A program made the position numbers and the translations under genes. This document shows, piece after piece, positions 1 through 11,275 of a stretch of DNA of 64,000 nucleotides. Where the stretch lies: the NCBI GenBank assembly GCA_024364735.1, contig JAGFNQ010005388.1, positions 433,292 to 497,291 on the forward strand, read 5' to 3'. Every line of letters begins with the position of its first letter. Positions within the stretch are counted from its first letter, which is position 1. The stretch comes from Boesenbergia rotunda (Eukaryota; Streptophyta; Magnoliopsida; Zingiberales; Zingiberaceae). The notes below the pieces were generated by a model. The model had not been told where the DNA came from. It did not search any database and worked only from the letters and a program-made list of their open reading frames with translations.

Positions 1-118
1 GCCATACCCTGGTTATTCCATCAGGGGGCAACCCCACTCTTGGGAGTCCACCTCACTCTGCAACAAGATCAAATTTGGCCCTAGAAGGAGAGACTTTCTG
101 CCTGATCAGGAGTGCACG

Positions 119-1030
119 ATGGAAGATCCCAACCGAGTAATGGTGACCGTTATGCCCGAGGAGTACGAGCTCCTGATTGCTGCCCGGGCTCAGAAAACCC
201 CTTAGAGGCCTTTGCAGACCGATAGCCCGGCGACCCGATTTCCTGAGTCGTCCATGCTCGGCCACTCAGGAGGTCGAGGAAAGGCTACCCGACCCGATGG
301 GGGATCGACCCCCTTTCCCGCCACTTTCTGCCAAGGTTGGGACAACGAGGTTGATTCAATTCCGACCGAGGCATCCGCTTCCAGCCAGATGCACAGGCCG
401 CGTCTAGATAAGGGAAAGGCCCCTACTGACCCGTCTCCGGCCGCCCTAGTATGCAGCCCCTTCTCCCAGCATATACTCGAGGACCGGGTACCCAAGCACG
501 TCCGGTTCTTCACCATACCAGAGTACACTGGCACGATCGACCCCGAGGTGCATCTGATGAAGTTTGAGAGTGCGGCCCTGCTGCACCAATATCCCGAGGG
601 CATAAAATACCGAGCCTTCCTGACGACGCTCTCGGGACCAGCTCAAAGGTGGTTTGACCGACTCCCTAACGGGTCGGTGTCAAGCTTTGAGGAGCTTAGG
701 AGGATATTCCTCCAACACATTGCCAGCAGCCGGAGACACCACAAGACGAGCCTTAATCTATTCGCTCTGAAGCAAGGCCCGAAGGAGTCCCTCCGGGCCT
801 ATATTAAGAGGTTCAATAGAGTGACACTAGACGTGCTGACAGTCACACCCTAGGTGCTGATCAGCGCCTTCTCTCAAGGATTACAAGAGGGAGACGTTTT
901 CCGCTCGCTGATCTGAAAGCCACCGAAGGACTATGATAGCCTGCTGGGGAAGGCTGTCAAGTATATCAACGTGGAGGAAGCGCAAGCCATTCAGAAGAAG
1001 GAGTTGGTCAACGCACCGACCCCGAACCCC
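119..1030 (+). pseudogene. gag: Gag of Tat-type Gypsy element, broken
   Basis: Structural polyprotein that would form the virus-like particle in the cytoplasm. The ATG at 119 opens a frame that, after an early TAG at 203-205, continues to 853. It contains a retrotransposon gag core (about 530-850) with the family-typical stretches FTIPEYTGTIDPEVHLMKF and GPAQRWFDRLP, then KESLRAYIKRFN. The same frame continues past stops near 854 and 914 to about 1030 (AVKYINVEEAQAIQKK). At least three stops make it non-functional. The start at 119 is my choice because it is in frame with the core and is the first ATG upstream of it. Confidence 0.8.
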
Positions 1031-1399
1031 GCTCAGAATAGCTGATCCCCGGGCGGGCCCATCCGCAGCCCCCGGGGAGCAATCGACCAAGCGGGAATGG
1101 AGCGTGGACACGTGTAACAAGTGGCCCAGGGGTGTCATCGACCTGCTGGAGACCCTATTCCGCATTTCACCAGAGCCACACCCACGACACGGAGGAGTGT
1201 CGATAGGCAGGGAGAGGTCGGGCCCCTGCTCCCCGAGGGTGGGGTGCCACGCCTCTCCCAGATGCGGCTCGGGTCGGGGAGGGCCGGCCACCACCCCAGC
1301 AGCCGAGGAACCCAGACGGAACCCCCCCCCCCCCCCCCCCCCGACCGCTCGTAACCTGTTCCCGCAAGAGGACCATGCCGAGGCCAAAGAAATGGACGA

Positions 1400-1912
1400 G
1401 GATCAGGCCAATTGGCGAAATGCTATCCGAGGAGGAGTGCACGTGATCTCGAGCGGGCCTACCGGGGGAGATTCCAATCGAGCCAGGAAGGCACACGTGC
1501 GCCGACTGGAAATTCACCAGGTTGGCACAAGCGCCGCTCAGGCGCAAGGGCACCAGATCAGCTTCGGCCCGCAAGACCTACAGGGACTGGAGGTCCCGCA
1601 CGATGACGCTCTGGTCATCACGGCCGTGATAGCCAACTACCAGGTCCACCGAACCATTGTGGACACGGGCAGCTCAATCAACATACTCTACAAGAAAGCC
1701 TTCGACCAGCTGCAGATCGAGCCATTTCAGCTGGAGTTGGTGGCCACCCCGCTGTTCGGATTCAGGGGAACCAGGTGCAACCGATCGGGTAGATTCGACT
1801 GGCCATCTCCTTAGGCGAGGAGCCACTGAAGAGAACTAGATGATCCACTTTTCTAATAGTGGGCGCTCCCTCAGCCTACAATGTGATCCTGGGCCGACCG
1901 ACCCTCAATGAA
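1400..1912 (+). pseudogene. Aspartic protease region of Tat-type Gypsy
   Basis: The protease would cut the Gag-Pol polyprotein. The active-site motif IVDTGSSINILY is encoded at about 1655-1692, preceded by a typical beta-strand-rich lead (DDALVITAVIANYQVHR). The second conserved protease motif, NVILGRPTLN, is at about 1880-1909 but in another frame, so at least one frameshift lies between 1814 and 1880. Upstream, 1321-1342 is a poly-C run that is out of keeping with coding sequence and probably arose by slippage. Confidence 0.75.
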
Positions 1913-2159
1913 TTCTGGGCAGTCACCTCGACCATCTACCTCAAGATCAAATTCTCGGTCGGCGACAAGGTCGGGGAGGTTAGAGGAGACCATAGGGTGG
2001 CTCGCCAATGATACGTGGATGATGTCCAGACTGAAAGCTAGAAGGCTCAGCGTACATCCACTAACTGCAATATGGTACAATCCTCTCCTTGGGTCGAGCT
2101 ACATAAAGGCAAGGAGGAGGTGCAGTTGCTTCCCGATCGGAAAAAGCCCGAGTTAAGAT

Positions 2160-3061
2160 AGCTGCCGGACTGTCGAGTGAGCTAAGAGAGCCACTGCTAG
2201 AATGCCTAACCAGGAACCAGGACGTGTTCGACTGGTCGGTAAAAGAACTGAAGGGCATCCGACCAGAGGTAGCTAAGCACCACCTGCATGTGTACCCCAA
2301 CACTCAACTGGTTAAGCAGAGGAAGAGGGACTTCAGCACGGAGTAGAATAAAGTGATCTAGGCTGAAATCGAGAAACTACTGGAGGCCAGGCACATCTGC
2401 GAAGTCCAATTCCTAGCCTAGCTAGCCAACGTAGTCTTGGTGGCCAAGCCCGACAACAAGTGGAGAGTCTGCATTGACTTCCGTGACCTCAACCAAGCCT
2501 GCCTGAAGGACTGCTACCCTCTGCCCCGGATCGACCAAATGGTCGACTCAACAACCGAGATGGAGCTCATCTCTATGCTGGACGCTTATCAAGGGTATCA
2601 CCAGGTGCCCCTGGCAGCCGAGGATTAAAGAAAGTTAGCATCATCACGGCCGATGACACGTATTGCTACACGGTTATGTCATTCAGGCTGAAGAACGCTG
2701 GAGCCACCTACCAGGGAATGATGAACAAGGTTTTCCGAGCGCAGATCAACAAAACATCGAGGTATTCGTCGATGACATACTGATCAAGTCGAACCGAGCG
2801 GCAGACCTGGTATAGGATGTGGAGGAGACCTGCCAGACCCTGCGCAGGTATGGACTGAAACTAAACCTTGCAAAGTGTCTTTTTGGGGCGCAAAGTGGAA
2901 AATTCCTCGGATACATAGTCATCGAGAGGGGTATCGAGGCCAACCCGAGTAAAGTCAAGGCTCTGCTTGACATGCCCCCACCAAGGAACCTCTGGGAAGC
3001 ACAGAGGCTGACTGGGCAGATCACAACATTATCCCGCTTCATATTCGGATCCGTCGAGTGA
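2160..3061 (+). pseudogene. Reverse transcriptase of Tat-type Gypsy, frameshifted
   Basis: RNA-dependent DNA polymerase domain. Readable blocks are WRVCIDFRDLNQACLKD and YPLPRIDQMVD (about 2461-2550), MLDAYQGYHQVPL (about 2575-2615), TVMSFRLKNAGATYQ (about 2670-2715), the catalytic box FVDDILIKS (about 2766-2792) and a thumb/connection segment (2819-3061, LNLAKCLFGAQSGKFLGYIV). The blocks are in different frames and separated by stops, for example at 2626. The catalytic YVDD box reads FVDD, a common variant. Assignment to reverse transcriptase is certain; function is lost. Confidence 0.88.
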
Positions 3062-4010
3062 GGTTTAACATTCTTCAAGACCCTCCACCGAGCCACCAAG
3101 TTCCAGTGGGATGCCGACTGTGACATGGCATTCGAAGAATTGAAGATATACTTGGTCGAGTTGCCTGTGTTGGCCAAGCCTGAGGTTGGAGAGGTATGGT
3201 ATGTGTATTTAGCTGCCTCGGCCTAGTTGGTTAGCATACCGTACTATCAAGAGGGTTAGCTGCCAAAGGTGGTGTTGGTCTGAGCAAGAGGGGGTCGAGC
3301 AGCAACCTGTATATTTCTTTGCCCATTTATTGAAGGGAGGCAAGTGCCGATATACGACACTCGAGAAATTGACTTATGTTCTGTTGTTAGCTACTCGAAG
3401 GCTCTAACCCTATTTCTAGCACACCCGATCGTGGTCCTGACCAACAACAACCTGGGGCGAGTAGCTTCAAACCCCGAGGCATCAGGCCGACTGATTAAGT
3501 GGATGAATGTGCTAAGTGAGTATGACATCTAGTATCAAGCTCGGCCGCCCATCAAAGCACAAGCCTTGGCTGATTTCTTAAGTGAACTGCACTCGGAAGA
3601 GGTTGATGAAGCTTGGCATGTTTATGTGGATGACTCGTCAGCTCGCCAGGGTAGTGGGATTGGCATCCTGATGATTTCACCGAAGGGAGAAGAATTGCAC
3701 TTATTAGTCCGACTAGAATACCGAGCCATAAACAATGAAGCCAAGTATGAAGCCCTCATAGCTGTATTACCAGCGGCCAAGCACGTAGGCGCCACTCGGG
3801 TAATACTATACTCGGACTCTCACTTAGCTACCCAACAGCTCGTTGGTCGTTCGAAGTCAATAGCGAGTGGTTGCAAGCCTTTGTGGAAGCCTACGAGAAG
3901 TTAAAAGCTGGATTCCAGGAGGTCCATCTACAGAAGATCCCGAGATAAAGTAACCTACGAGCAGATGATTTGGCCAAATTGGCTAGCTCGGTAGGGTCTT
4001 GGATGCTGCC
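3062..4010 (+). pseudogene. RNase H plus second RNase H-like domain of Tat-type Gypsy
   Basis: The first part (3062-3540) is a decayed RNase H with tether, ending LIKWMNVLSEYDI and a stop. The second part (3566-3904) is the additional RNase H typical of Tat elements: WHVYVDDSSARQGSGIG, then INNEAKYEAL and VILYSDSHLATQQL, which supply three of the acidic catalytic positions. The first acidic motif reads VDDSS where VDGSS is usual. After a frameshift the domain tail RADDLAKLASS continues to about 4000. Integrase would follow but is missing; only about 130 bp of linker remain before the next element. Confidence 0.75.
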
Positions 4011-4149
4011 CCAGTCAAGCAGTCAAACGATGATGGTGATGCATATAGAGTAGCAAGTCGAGCTGGAGCTCGAGACAGACTAGAGAGTGTCGCTCATTGC
4101 CTACCTAACAAGTGGTGTTGGTTTTCACCAAGGAGATGCCGGGTCACCC

Positions 4150-5012
4150 ATGGGAAACCTCTCCATGTCCATGGATTAAAATCTTAATCTGAATGGAGAC
4201 CTATTTCCCAAAGGACCGTCTCATCGTCGTGCTAACCGATTCAAGCGATCGCTTGAACAACCAAGTTGTTCTAGCGATCAATCTTGTCTAACCGATTAGC
4301 CGCGGAATAGACGATGAGCAGATCGCTGGTGTTTGTGTTTATTATCGGGGTCCAAGATAACTAATTATTATAAATAATTAATAAATAATTAACAGCAATG
4401 ATAATTAATTAAACAACATGTAATTAAATAATCACATGAAATAATGACAAGATCAAAGAGCCATAAGAGAAGGTTATACCTCTCATTACCTTGCAATCTT
4501 CTACTGTATGACCTATCCCTTCCTTTGATGTCATGTGGGCGACGGTCTACCAAGAAACGAAGCCACCAAACAAAACCTTAACACCTCCTCTTCCTTCCTA
4601 CTTGCACCGGCCATCAATACCCTAGGTTCTTGTTGCCGCCGGCCACACAAAGGAAGAATTCCTTTCCTTCTCGCCACCACCACCTTCTCCTCCTTCCAAC
4701 AGCTGCTGCCAACCAAGGAAAGGAGAGAAAGAAGTTGTCTTCGCCTCATGATGCCGCCGGAAAACCTTCCTTGAAGGTTTAGCGCCGCAACCCTAAGGTG
4801 TTGAAGCTGCTGCCGCCGGCCACTCCCTCACCCACCCGAGCTTGCTCCGGCCAAGAAGATAAAGAGGGCACCTCCCTTCTTCCTGCTGTCGTGCCTCAAG
4901 TGGAGAGAAAAGGGATAGAAGAGAAGAAAACAAATTTCTCCTCCTCTTCCAAGCCACCAGCCACCTCTAACCCTAGGGGAGAGAAAGAGAGAGAGAGAGA
5001 GGGAGAGAAAAA
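4150..5012 (-). repeat. Minus-strand Copia LTR (A/G-related), downstream half
   Basis: Read on the minus strand, this matches the 3' half of the LTRs of elements A and G: the segment around CCATGGACATGGAGAGG, the AT-rich block with TTATTATC and the region near 4535 (GGTAGACCGTCGCCCACAT) all have counterparts at 16050-16470, 54780-55190 and 63220-63600. The terminal roughly 60 bp ending in CCCAACA are missing at the junction with the Tat element. The CT/GA-rich run at 4985-5010 corresponds to the CT-rich stretch before the LTR leader. Element A is inserted at 5013, and the same LTR resumes at 63653. Confidence 0.8.
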
Positions 5013-5748
5013 TGTTAGGATGTACACTAAAAGACTTATCTTTTTCTATGAACATCTACATTTTGAAGGAGAATCATAACAACACTGTTGCATGTTTATT
5101 TTAATATGTGCAAACTATCTGATGCTTTGCATTGTAGATAACATGGTGTGTGGTGACACATAGAAGATCATGTTATCAGTCCCTTGCAAAGTATAAGTAG
5201 AGGTTCACAACCGAGATGGAGTTGGGCAAACCATCGGGATGGTTGTAGTGTAATTAGGTGTGGTTTATCTTGACCATAGAATTACACTAGTGCACTTTGT
5301 GTGCATTGAGCAGGACCAACATAGAGGTGATCCAATTTATACTAACTTTATAATTGGATTAGACCTCGGTTTATTATGGAGTACATGCTCTGAATCCTGA
5401 TATAATAATGGGCACATGTACTTAGTAGTTATTTCTTTGATTTACCAGTGAGCAAGATTTATTCTGCTAAATCGATAGGCCCAGTAAGTTGGGAAATAAT
5501 ATTATTTACATGGTGTGTCGTTGATTAGAGATGGAATCCGTGCCCTGGTGAGTCGGGATGATGATGCCCCCTTGATGAGCTCATAAGGTTCATCATGTTA
5601 AATCTTGCAGGTAGACTTGGTCCAACATGATGATAAGGATAAGTGGTACTAATCAAGGAGTTAGAGGTTGATTAATTAGAATTGTCAGTAATTTAAATTA
5701 ATCAATGGGCATTCGATATCTTAAACATGGGGAGATAGATGTACTCAT
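5013..5748 (+). repeat. Element A 5' LTR, upstream part
   Basis: Begins TGTTAGGATGTACACTAAAAG and runs to the insertion of element E. It aligns along its length with 61641-62375 (A 3' LTR) and with 43978-44720 (G 5' LTR). The LTR is cut inside GTACTCAT and resumes at 15275. Confidence 0.9.
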
Positions 5749-7965
5749 TGTTGGGACCGGGTGCATGTTGACATGGATGCGGGTTCGTAATTTTAAAATT
5801 AATTACGTGCAGCGAAAGGTTTAGCATAAATAATTTCTCAAATTATTTAACCCCACATCTAAGCATGCAATTTTATCTTGTGTAGACATGATCATATATT
5901 TAAAATTTTGTAGAAACGTAAACTAATTTACTTAATACCTCGTGTAACTCGAAGGAAGGGACGAGATCCAACCGTAAGCGTCCCTCGGAAGCTCCGCCTC
6001 TATTCGCGTCCACGCCGAGTATCTTCGGGATGACTTCGCAAAGCAACGAATTTCGTGTAATCGAGAACTACTAGATTCTCCGAGAACGCGACAAGAAAAA
6101 TCAAGAGAGAAGTAATCACATCGGAAAAACTCACTACCAAGTTGGTCGGAATCACAATTCCGGCGAGAAGGAGGAAGATGACTTGCGCCCAATCCCAAGG
6201 TGATAATGGTCGGAGAGGAAGATCGTCCCAACGGAAGAACATTGTTGCCTCGGTGCTTCTCCTTGTGCTCACGGCAAGAAGAAGGGAGAAGAGCCTTGTG
6301 GCTGGCCAAGAGAAAGAAGGGAGGAGAGGGAGAGAGCCCAGGCAAGAATACTTCGATTGATTTGCAAGTCTTGCCTTGGGCCCTTTATATAGTGGCCTCT
6401 CAACCGCCAAGTCTCTTTTTTTCTTATGGAATAAATTTTTTATGGCTTATTCCATCATGCCAAGTTTTATCATATTTTAATTCATGATAAAAACCGACCA
6501 AGTCTCCTTTTTTTCTTATGGAATAAATTTTCTTATCATGGTAAATCAATCCATGATTGATTTTATAAAATAAAATAAACCAATCCATGGTTCATTTTAA
6601 TTTCCATGAAAAATAAACCAAACCTTGGTTTATTATATAAAAAATTTATATCATCCATAATTTTATAAAACAAACCACACAATTGGTTTATTTTATAAAT
6701 TGAACCAAAAACTTGGTTCTCTCCCTTTGTTGTGGCCGGCCAAGCAAAGAGTATGGAGACCCTCTTTGGCCGACCCATCCAAGCCACGCCCCAATGAATT
6801 AAACTCTTTTAATTCATCTATTAAGTCTTCAAAAGACTTAGCCATTTTACGCTTCCGATGCGTCTCTGATAAATTCAGATTCGACTTATCGTTTGGCTCA
6901 ACCAAACCTAATCTCTCTTGATTGGAAAATCCAATTTTCAACACGTTTTAAATCCCTCGGATTACTCATAGTGCGTGTGACTAAATAGGCTTTCGATTTT
7001 TGTTGGCCGTCTATAACTAACCAATTATAGAACGATCATGAGTGGCACCTAGTAGTACATCATGATCCCTAATTAATCGAAAGATCAACGGTTGACCTCA
7101 GAAACTATGCTGAAACCCTTCAGCAACTATAATGAATCTGCCCCATTCCCTTCACCATCTTATACCTACTTGGTTCAGGACATGGTCTATGTGTGTCAGT
7201 CCCCACTAGGCTGACTACGTCACACCTAGCCCAAGTAACGTTTTCTCGTCCTACGGATTCTAATTACTCTCATGTATTTAACATGCCATGCTCTGGCCAG
7301 AGGCTTCGAGTAACAATCTGACGTTAGGCCTTGAGTATACATCTCCTCGCAAGGAGTGGTGAATCCTTTGTGGGTTGTTCAAACATCTTCGGGCGCTTCG
7401 GCTTATACCCAATCATCCTGGGTCCACACCTCATTGGAGATGCTTGCTTAAGATGTCAATGTATAAGTCTCCATGACCAAGATGACTTGAACACCGCAAG
7501 TCAAAGGAACATCGCACTTAAGCTGCAGTAAGAACTTCACTGACATATTTATATGTACATTACCATATGAAGTTTTACAGCCAGTTACTCCAATGAACTA
7601 GTTCCCTTAACTAGCATTCATGTTTATCTCCAGACATCTCAATGTCACTAGCTAGTGAGAATCAGCTAATTAGAGAATAACCCATGCTAGTATTAACAGA
7701 ATTGATAGTGTCCATATTTATCAATTCATCGACTAGGGACAATTTCAATACTTCACAATTGCACATGTAGAGATAATCACTAGTTGTGAATTCATCACAA
7801 ATTCTCTCATGCTGTAAATTGTATTGCGGACATTCAGTAAATGAGTTTAAGATCTCAATCAAACACATAAACATGTATACTCAAATAGTAAATATTCATT
7901 TATTAAAATAAATGATTACAATCATAAGGCGATTGCCTTAGGACATTTTTCTCATATCACTAACA
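5749..7965 (-). repeat. Element E 3' LTR
   Basis: On the minus strand it begins TGTTAGTGATATGAG and ends CCGGTCCCAACA; it is 2217 bp. It pairs with 13056-15274 (2219 bp). Small ORFs inside it (for example around 6000-6410) occur in both LTR copies but have no recognisable domains. The + strand segment near 6420-6720 carries a run of ATAAACCAA/TTGGTTTAT inverted repeats. Confidence 0.93.
6381..6391 (-). promoter_or_regulatory. TATA box in element E 3' LTR
   Basis: Minus strand TATATAAAGGG. The same box is at 13690-13699 in the other LTR and at about 39446-39455 in the solo LTR of this family. Position within the LTR fits a U3 promoter. Confidence 0.6.
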
Positions 7966-7979
7966 AATTCTCACTTGGC
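7966..7979 (-). promoter_or_regulatory. Polypurine tract of element E
   Basis: Minus strand CCAAGTGAGAATT directly abuts the TG of the LTR, as expected for the plus-strand primer of a Copia element. The RNase H stop codon is only one base upstream (7980-7982). Confidence 0.7.
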
Positions 7980-9480
7980 CTAATGCCAATCGCTACGGTA
8001 TCCAATACCACAGGCTCTAACATGACCCTCAAACTTGCTTTGAGGCAAGGCCTTAGTTAAAGGATCCACTAAATTCCTTTCAGTGGGAATTTTCTCAATT
8101 TGTATATCATTTCTACTTATAATCTCTCTGATCAGATGATAGCGGCGAAGCACATGTTTCGATCGTTGATGAGACCTTGGTTCCTTCGCTTGTGCAATAG
8201 CTCCATTGTTGTCTCAATAAACCGGTATTGCTTCATCAATGGTTGGAACCACACCAAGTTCTGAGACAAACTTCTTGATCCAGACTGCTTCCTTTGCTGC
8301 TTCCGAAGTTGCACTATATTCCGCTTCCGTGGTTGAATCCGCTATGGTGTCTTGCTTGGAACTTTTCCAACTTATAGCGCCTCCAATCAAAATAAATACG
8401 TATCTGGATTGAGATTTGGAGTCATCCTTATCTGTCTGGAAACTGGCATCTGTATACCCACGTATTACCATATCACTTTCTCCATATATTAGGAACACAT
8501 CCTTAGTTCTTCTCAAGTACTTAAGGATTGTCTTGACAGCCGCCCAATGATCCATTCCTGGATCAGACTGGTATCTGCTTGTGACGCTCAGAGCATACGA
8601 TACATCGGGCCTAGTACATAACATAGCATACATGATAGATCCCATCGCGGATGCATAAGGAATCTTATTCATGCAAATCCTCTCGTCTTCTGTGCGCGGA
8701 CACATAGACTTCGAAAGGTTGATCCCATGCCTGATGGGAAGGTAACCTTTCTTGGATTCCGACATGCTAAACCTTTCTAGCACTCGGTCTATATATGTAG
8801 ACTGTGAAAGACCAAGCAACCGTTTTGATCTATCTCTATAGATTCTAATCCCAAGGATATAGGTTGCTTCTCCCAGGTCTTTCATGGAGAAAGTTTTGGA
8901 TAACCAAATTTTAACTGACTGTAAGACTGATATATCATTTCCTATAAGTAATAAGTCATCGATATATAACACCAGGAATACGACTGCACTCCCACTAACC
9001 TTCTTGTACACACAAGGTTTGTCAGGATTTTGTGAGAAATCAAACTCTTTGTTTATCTCATCAAAACGGATGTTCCAGCTCCTGGATGTTTGCTTTAGTC
9101 CATATATGGATCGTCGAAGCTTGCATACTTTGGTTTTATTGACCGATGTGAAACCTTTAGGTTGTATCATGTACACATCCTCAAGCAGGTTTCCATTAAG
9201 GAAAGTTGTTTTCACATCCATTTGCCATATCTCATAATCATAATGAGCTGCTATGGCCAGGAGCATCCGAATGGATTTAAGCATAGTTACTGGCGAATAG
9301 GTTTCATCATAATCAATTCCTTGTTTCTGACGATATCCTTTTGCCACTAATCTAGCCTTAAAGGTAACAACATTACCTTCCATGTCGGTTTTCTTCTTGA
9401 AAACCCACTTGCACCCTATGGTCTTAATCCCTTCAGGTGGGTTAACCAAGTCCCATGGCTTGATTTTTGTACATGGAATC
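7980..9480 (-). pseudogene. Reverse transcriptase and RNase H of element E
   Basis: Copies RNA to DNA and removes the RNA strand inside the particle. Minus strand blocks: GCKWVFKKKTD, then FKARLVAKGYRQKQGIDYDE, WQMDVKTTFLNGNL, the catalytic LYIDDLLLIGN (about 8945-8980), then RNase H with RGYTDASFQTD, STTEAEYSATSEAAKEA and, past a TGA at about 8211-8213, DNNGAIAQAKEPRSHQRSKH through DPLTKALPQSKFEGH to a TAG at 7980-7982. The TGA falls where family members have Cys (YCDNN). The rest of the frame 8214-9449 is open, so this is the best-preserved pol segment in the window after Tekay. Confidence 0.9.
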
Positions 9481-10640
9481 CATTTCCGACTTCATGGCTT
9501 CAAGCCATTTATCCCTTTCTGATTTTTTCAGAACATCTTCATAACTGATAGGTTCGTCATTGTTAATGAGTAACACGTCGTTCGATTCACTTATGAGAAA
9601 TCCGTATCTCTCTGGAATATTGCGTGTCCTATCAGACCTACGAAGAAGTGGTGTTGTTTTAGGTTCAATTGATAGCTCATCATTATGAGTTATTGGTTGT
9701 GGGTCTAGACTAGGTGTCTCTGTAATGTCTATTGGAGTTTCTTGAACTTCTTCAAGTTCAATGCTACTCCCACTGTTTTCTTGTAAAAGAAATTCTTTTC
9801 CTAGAAATACAGCATGCCTTGAAACAAACACCTTTTGTTCCAAGGGATGATAGAATTGGTAACCCTTCGTTTCCTTAGGGTATCCAATAAATAGACATTT
9901 ATCAGACTTAGCATCCAATTTGTCTGATACCGTCCGCTTTACATAAGCAGGACAAGCCCATATCTTTAGGTGAGATAAATGAGGTTTCTTACTATTCCAT
10001 GTCTCATATGGAGTAGTAGAGACTACCTTGGTCAGGACTCTGTTTAGCAAGTAAACAGTTGTCTTAAGCGCATAGCCTCAAAAGGATTTTGGAAGAGTTG
10101 CATGATTCATCATAGATCTAACCATGTCCATCAAGGTTCGGTTACGCCTCTCAGATACACCATTATGCTGTGGTGTATATGGCGGAGTCTATTGAGACAA
10201 TATCTCATTGTCCCTAAGATAATCTTGAAACTTTTGACTTAAGTATTCACCACCCCGATCGGATCGAAGTATCTTAATACTTTTGCCAAGCTGTTTCTCT
10301 ACTTCACTTCTGAACTCTTTGAATTTCTCAAAAGCTTCAGATTTGTGTTTCATTAAGAACACATACCCAAATCGTGAGTGATCATCGATAAAGGTAATGA
10401 AGTAGCTATAGCCTCCTTGTGCAAGAGTTGACATTGGTCCACCTACATCAGTATGTATTAGACCAAGCAATTCTCCCACTGGTTTACCTTTTTCGAAAAA
10501 GGGTAATTTGGTCATCTTGCCTTTTAAGCATGATTCGCATGTATCAAATGAACCAGGTTCAAATAATTTCAGAATTCCACATCGGTGTAATTTGGTCATG
10601 CGTTTTTTTGCATACATGGCCAAGACGACAATGCCACGTA
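9480..10640 (-). pseudogene. Integrase of element E, with two nonsense codons
   Basis: Inserts the cDNA into the genome. Minus strand: the Cys-x2-Cys end of the HHCC finger (DTCESCLKGKM), then core motifs IHTDVGGPM, YFITFIDDHSRFGY and KILRSDRGGEY, covering the catalytic aspartates. The frame stops at SQ*TPPYTPQHNG (TAG at about 10186-10188, Trp in relatives) and again at SF*GYAL (TGA near 10078, Trp in relatives). The C-terminal part (9442-10050) runs through LIGYPKETKGYQFY-like folding strands into the linker before reverse transcriptase. Both stops fit TGG decay. Confidence 0.88.
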
Positions 10641-11275
10641 TAGGAGTCTATTTGATTATCTATTCGAGCACGTTTGTCGCTAACTTCGATATTGAAAACG
10701 TTACCGGATAAATCTAACATGTAGATACCATTGCATAAAGTTCCGGTCCCATAAAGAACACCATTTAAAGTTATGTAACAGCAATTGTTACTAAAAGTTA
10801 AATGGTAACCCTTTTCATTCAAGTATAAAATAGATACAATATTCTTTATTAACGAAGGAACAAAATAACAATTATCCAATTCTAAGACAAGTCCAGTAGG
10901 GAGCTTTAGCAAATATGTTCCAATGGCAATAGCAGCAATCTTTGCTCCATTTCCAACTTGCAAATTCGCTTCTCCCTTGACGAGTCTTCTTTTATTCCTT
11001 AGCCCGTGTATGTCATTATATATATGTGAGCTACACCCAGTATCAAGTACCCAGGTGTATGAGGAAATAGAGTGACATTCAATAACGAAGATGTCTGAAG
11101 AGGATGGGGCATCGGATGCCTTCTTCTTCAAGGACTCAAGATAAACCTTGCAGTTTCTTTGCCAGTGGCCCTCCTTGTCGCAGTGATGGCAAGTGCCTTT
11201 TGGTGCCTTTTCAATCCTTTTGGCCTTAGTTAACTTATTGGTGTCCAAAATGGAACGCAAATTCAGAGAAGACAT
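10640..11275 (-). pseudogene. gag: Truncated Gag plus protease of element E
   Basis: Starts MSSLNLRSILDTNKLT, the usual first residues of Gag in this clade, and then jumps directly to KAKRIEKAPKGTCHHC, losing most of the capsid domain while staying in frame. A perfect CCHC zinc knuckle follows (CHHCDKEGHWQRNC, about 11150-11190). The protease active site VLDTGCSSHIY lies at about 11030-11065, followed by the beta-rich protease body and the GAG-pre-integrase motif WHCRLGHV. The internal deletion means the protein could not build a capsid even without the downstream stops. Confidence 0.88.

Larger units (their letters stand above)
1..4150 (+). mobile_element. Ty3/Gypsy retrotransposon, Tat-type, decayed internal region
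   Basis: Oldest layer of the nest. It carries, in order on the + strand, gag, aspartic protease, reverse transcriptase, RNase H and a second RNase H-like domain, all broken by stops and frameshifts. A second RNase H after the usual one is known for the Tat clade of plant Gypsy elements, which is why I assign it there. The 5' LTR lies outside the window. The body stops at about 4150, before any recognisable integrase, where a minus-strand Copia LTR abuts it. Its GC content is visibly higher than that of the later elements. The lineage is an inference from domain order. Confidence 0.85.

Noticed and set aside
881..1387. 168-codon antisense ORF and the Pro-rich sense ORF over 933-1360
   Set aside because: Both owe their length to GC-rich decayed Gypsy sequence and the poly-C run; no domain is visible, and the sense frame is only meaningful in its protease part.
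2160..3061. Integrated plant pararetrovirus (caulimovirus-like) sequence
   Set aside because: The reverse transcriptase is followed by the double RNase H of Tat retrotransposons and preceded by their gag and protease; no movement protein or viral coat motif is seen.
5008..5012. AAAAA as a target-site duplication of element A
   Set aside because: The right flank is GAATA; only a partial match is possible, so I leave the duplication of A undetermined.
6000..6410. ORFs of 130-160 codons inside the element E LTRs (also 13239-13718)
   Set aside because: They appear in both LTRs because the LTRs are copies; they have no family resemblance and shift frame between the copies.
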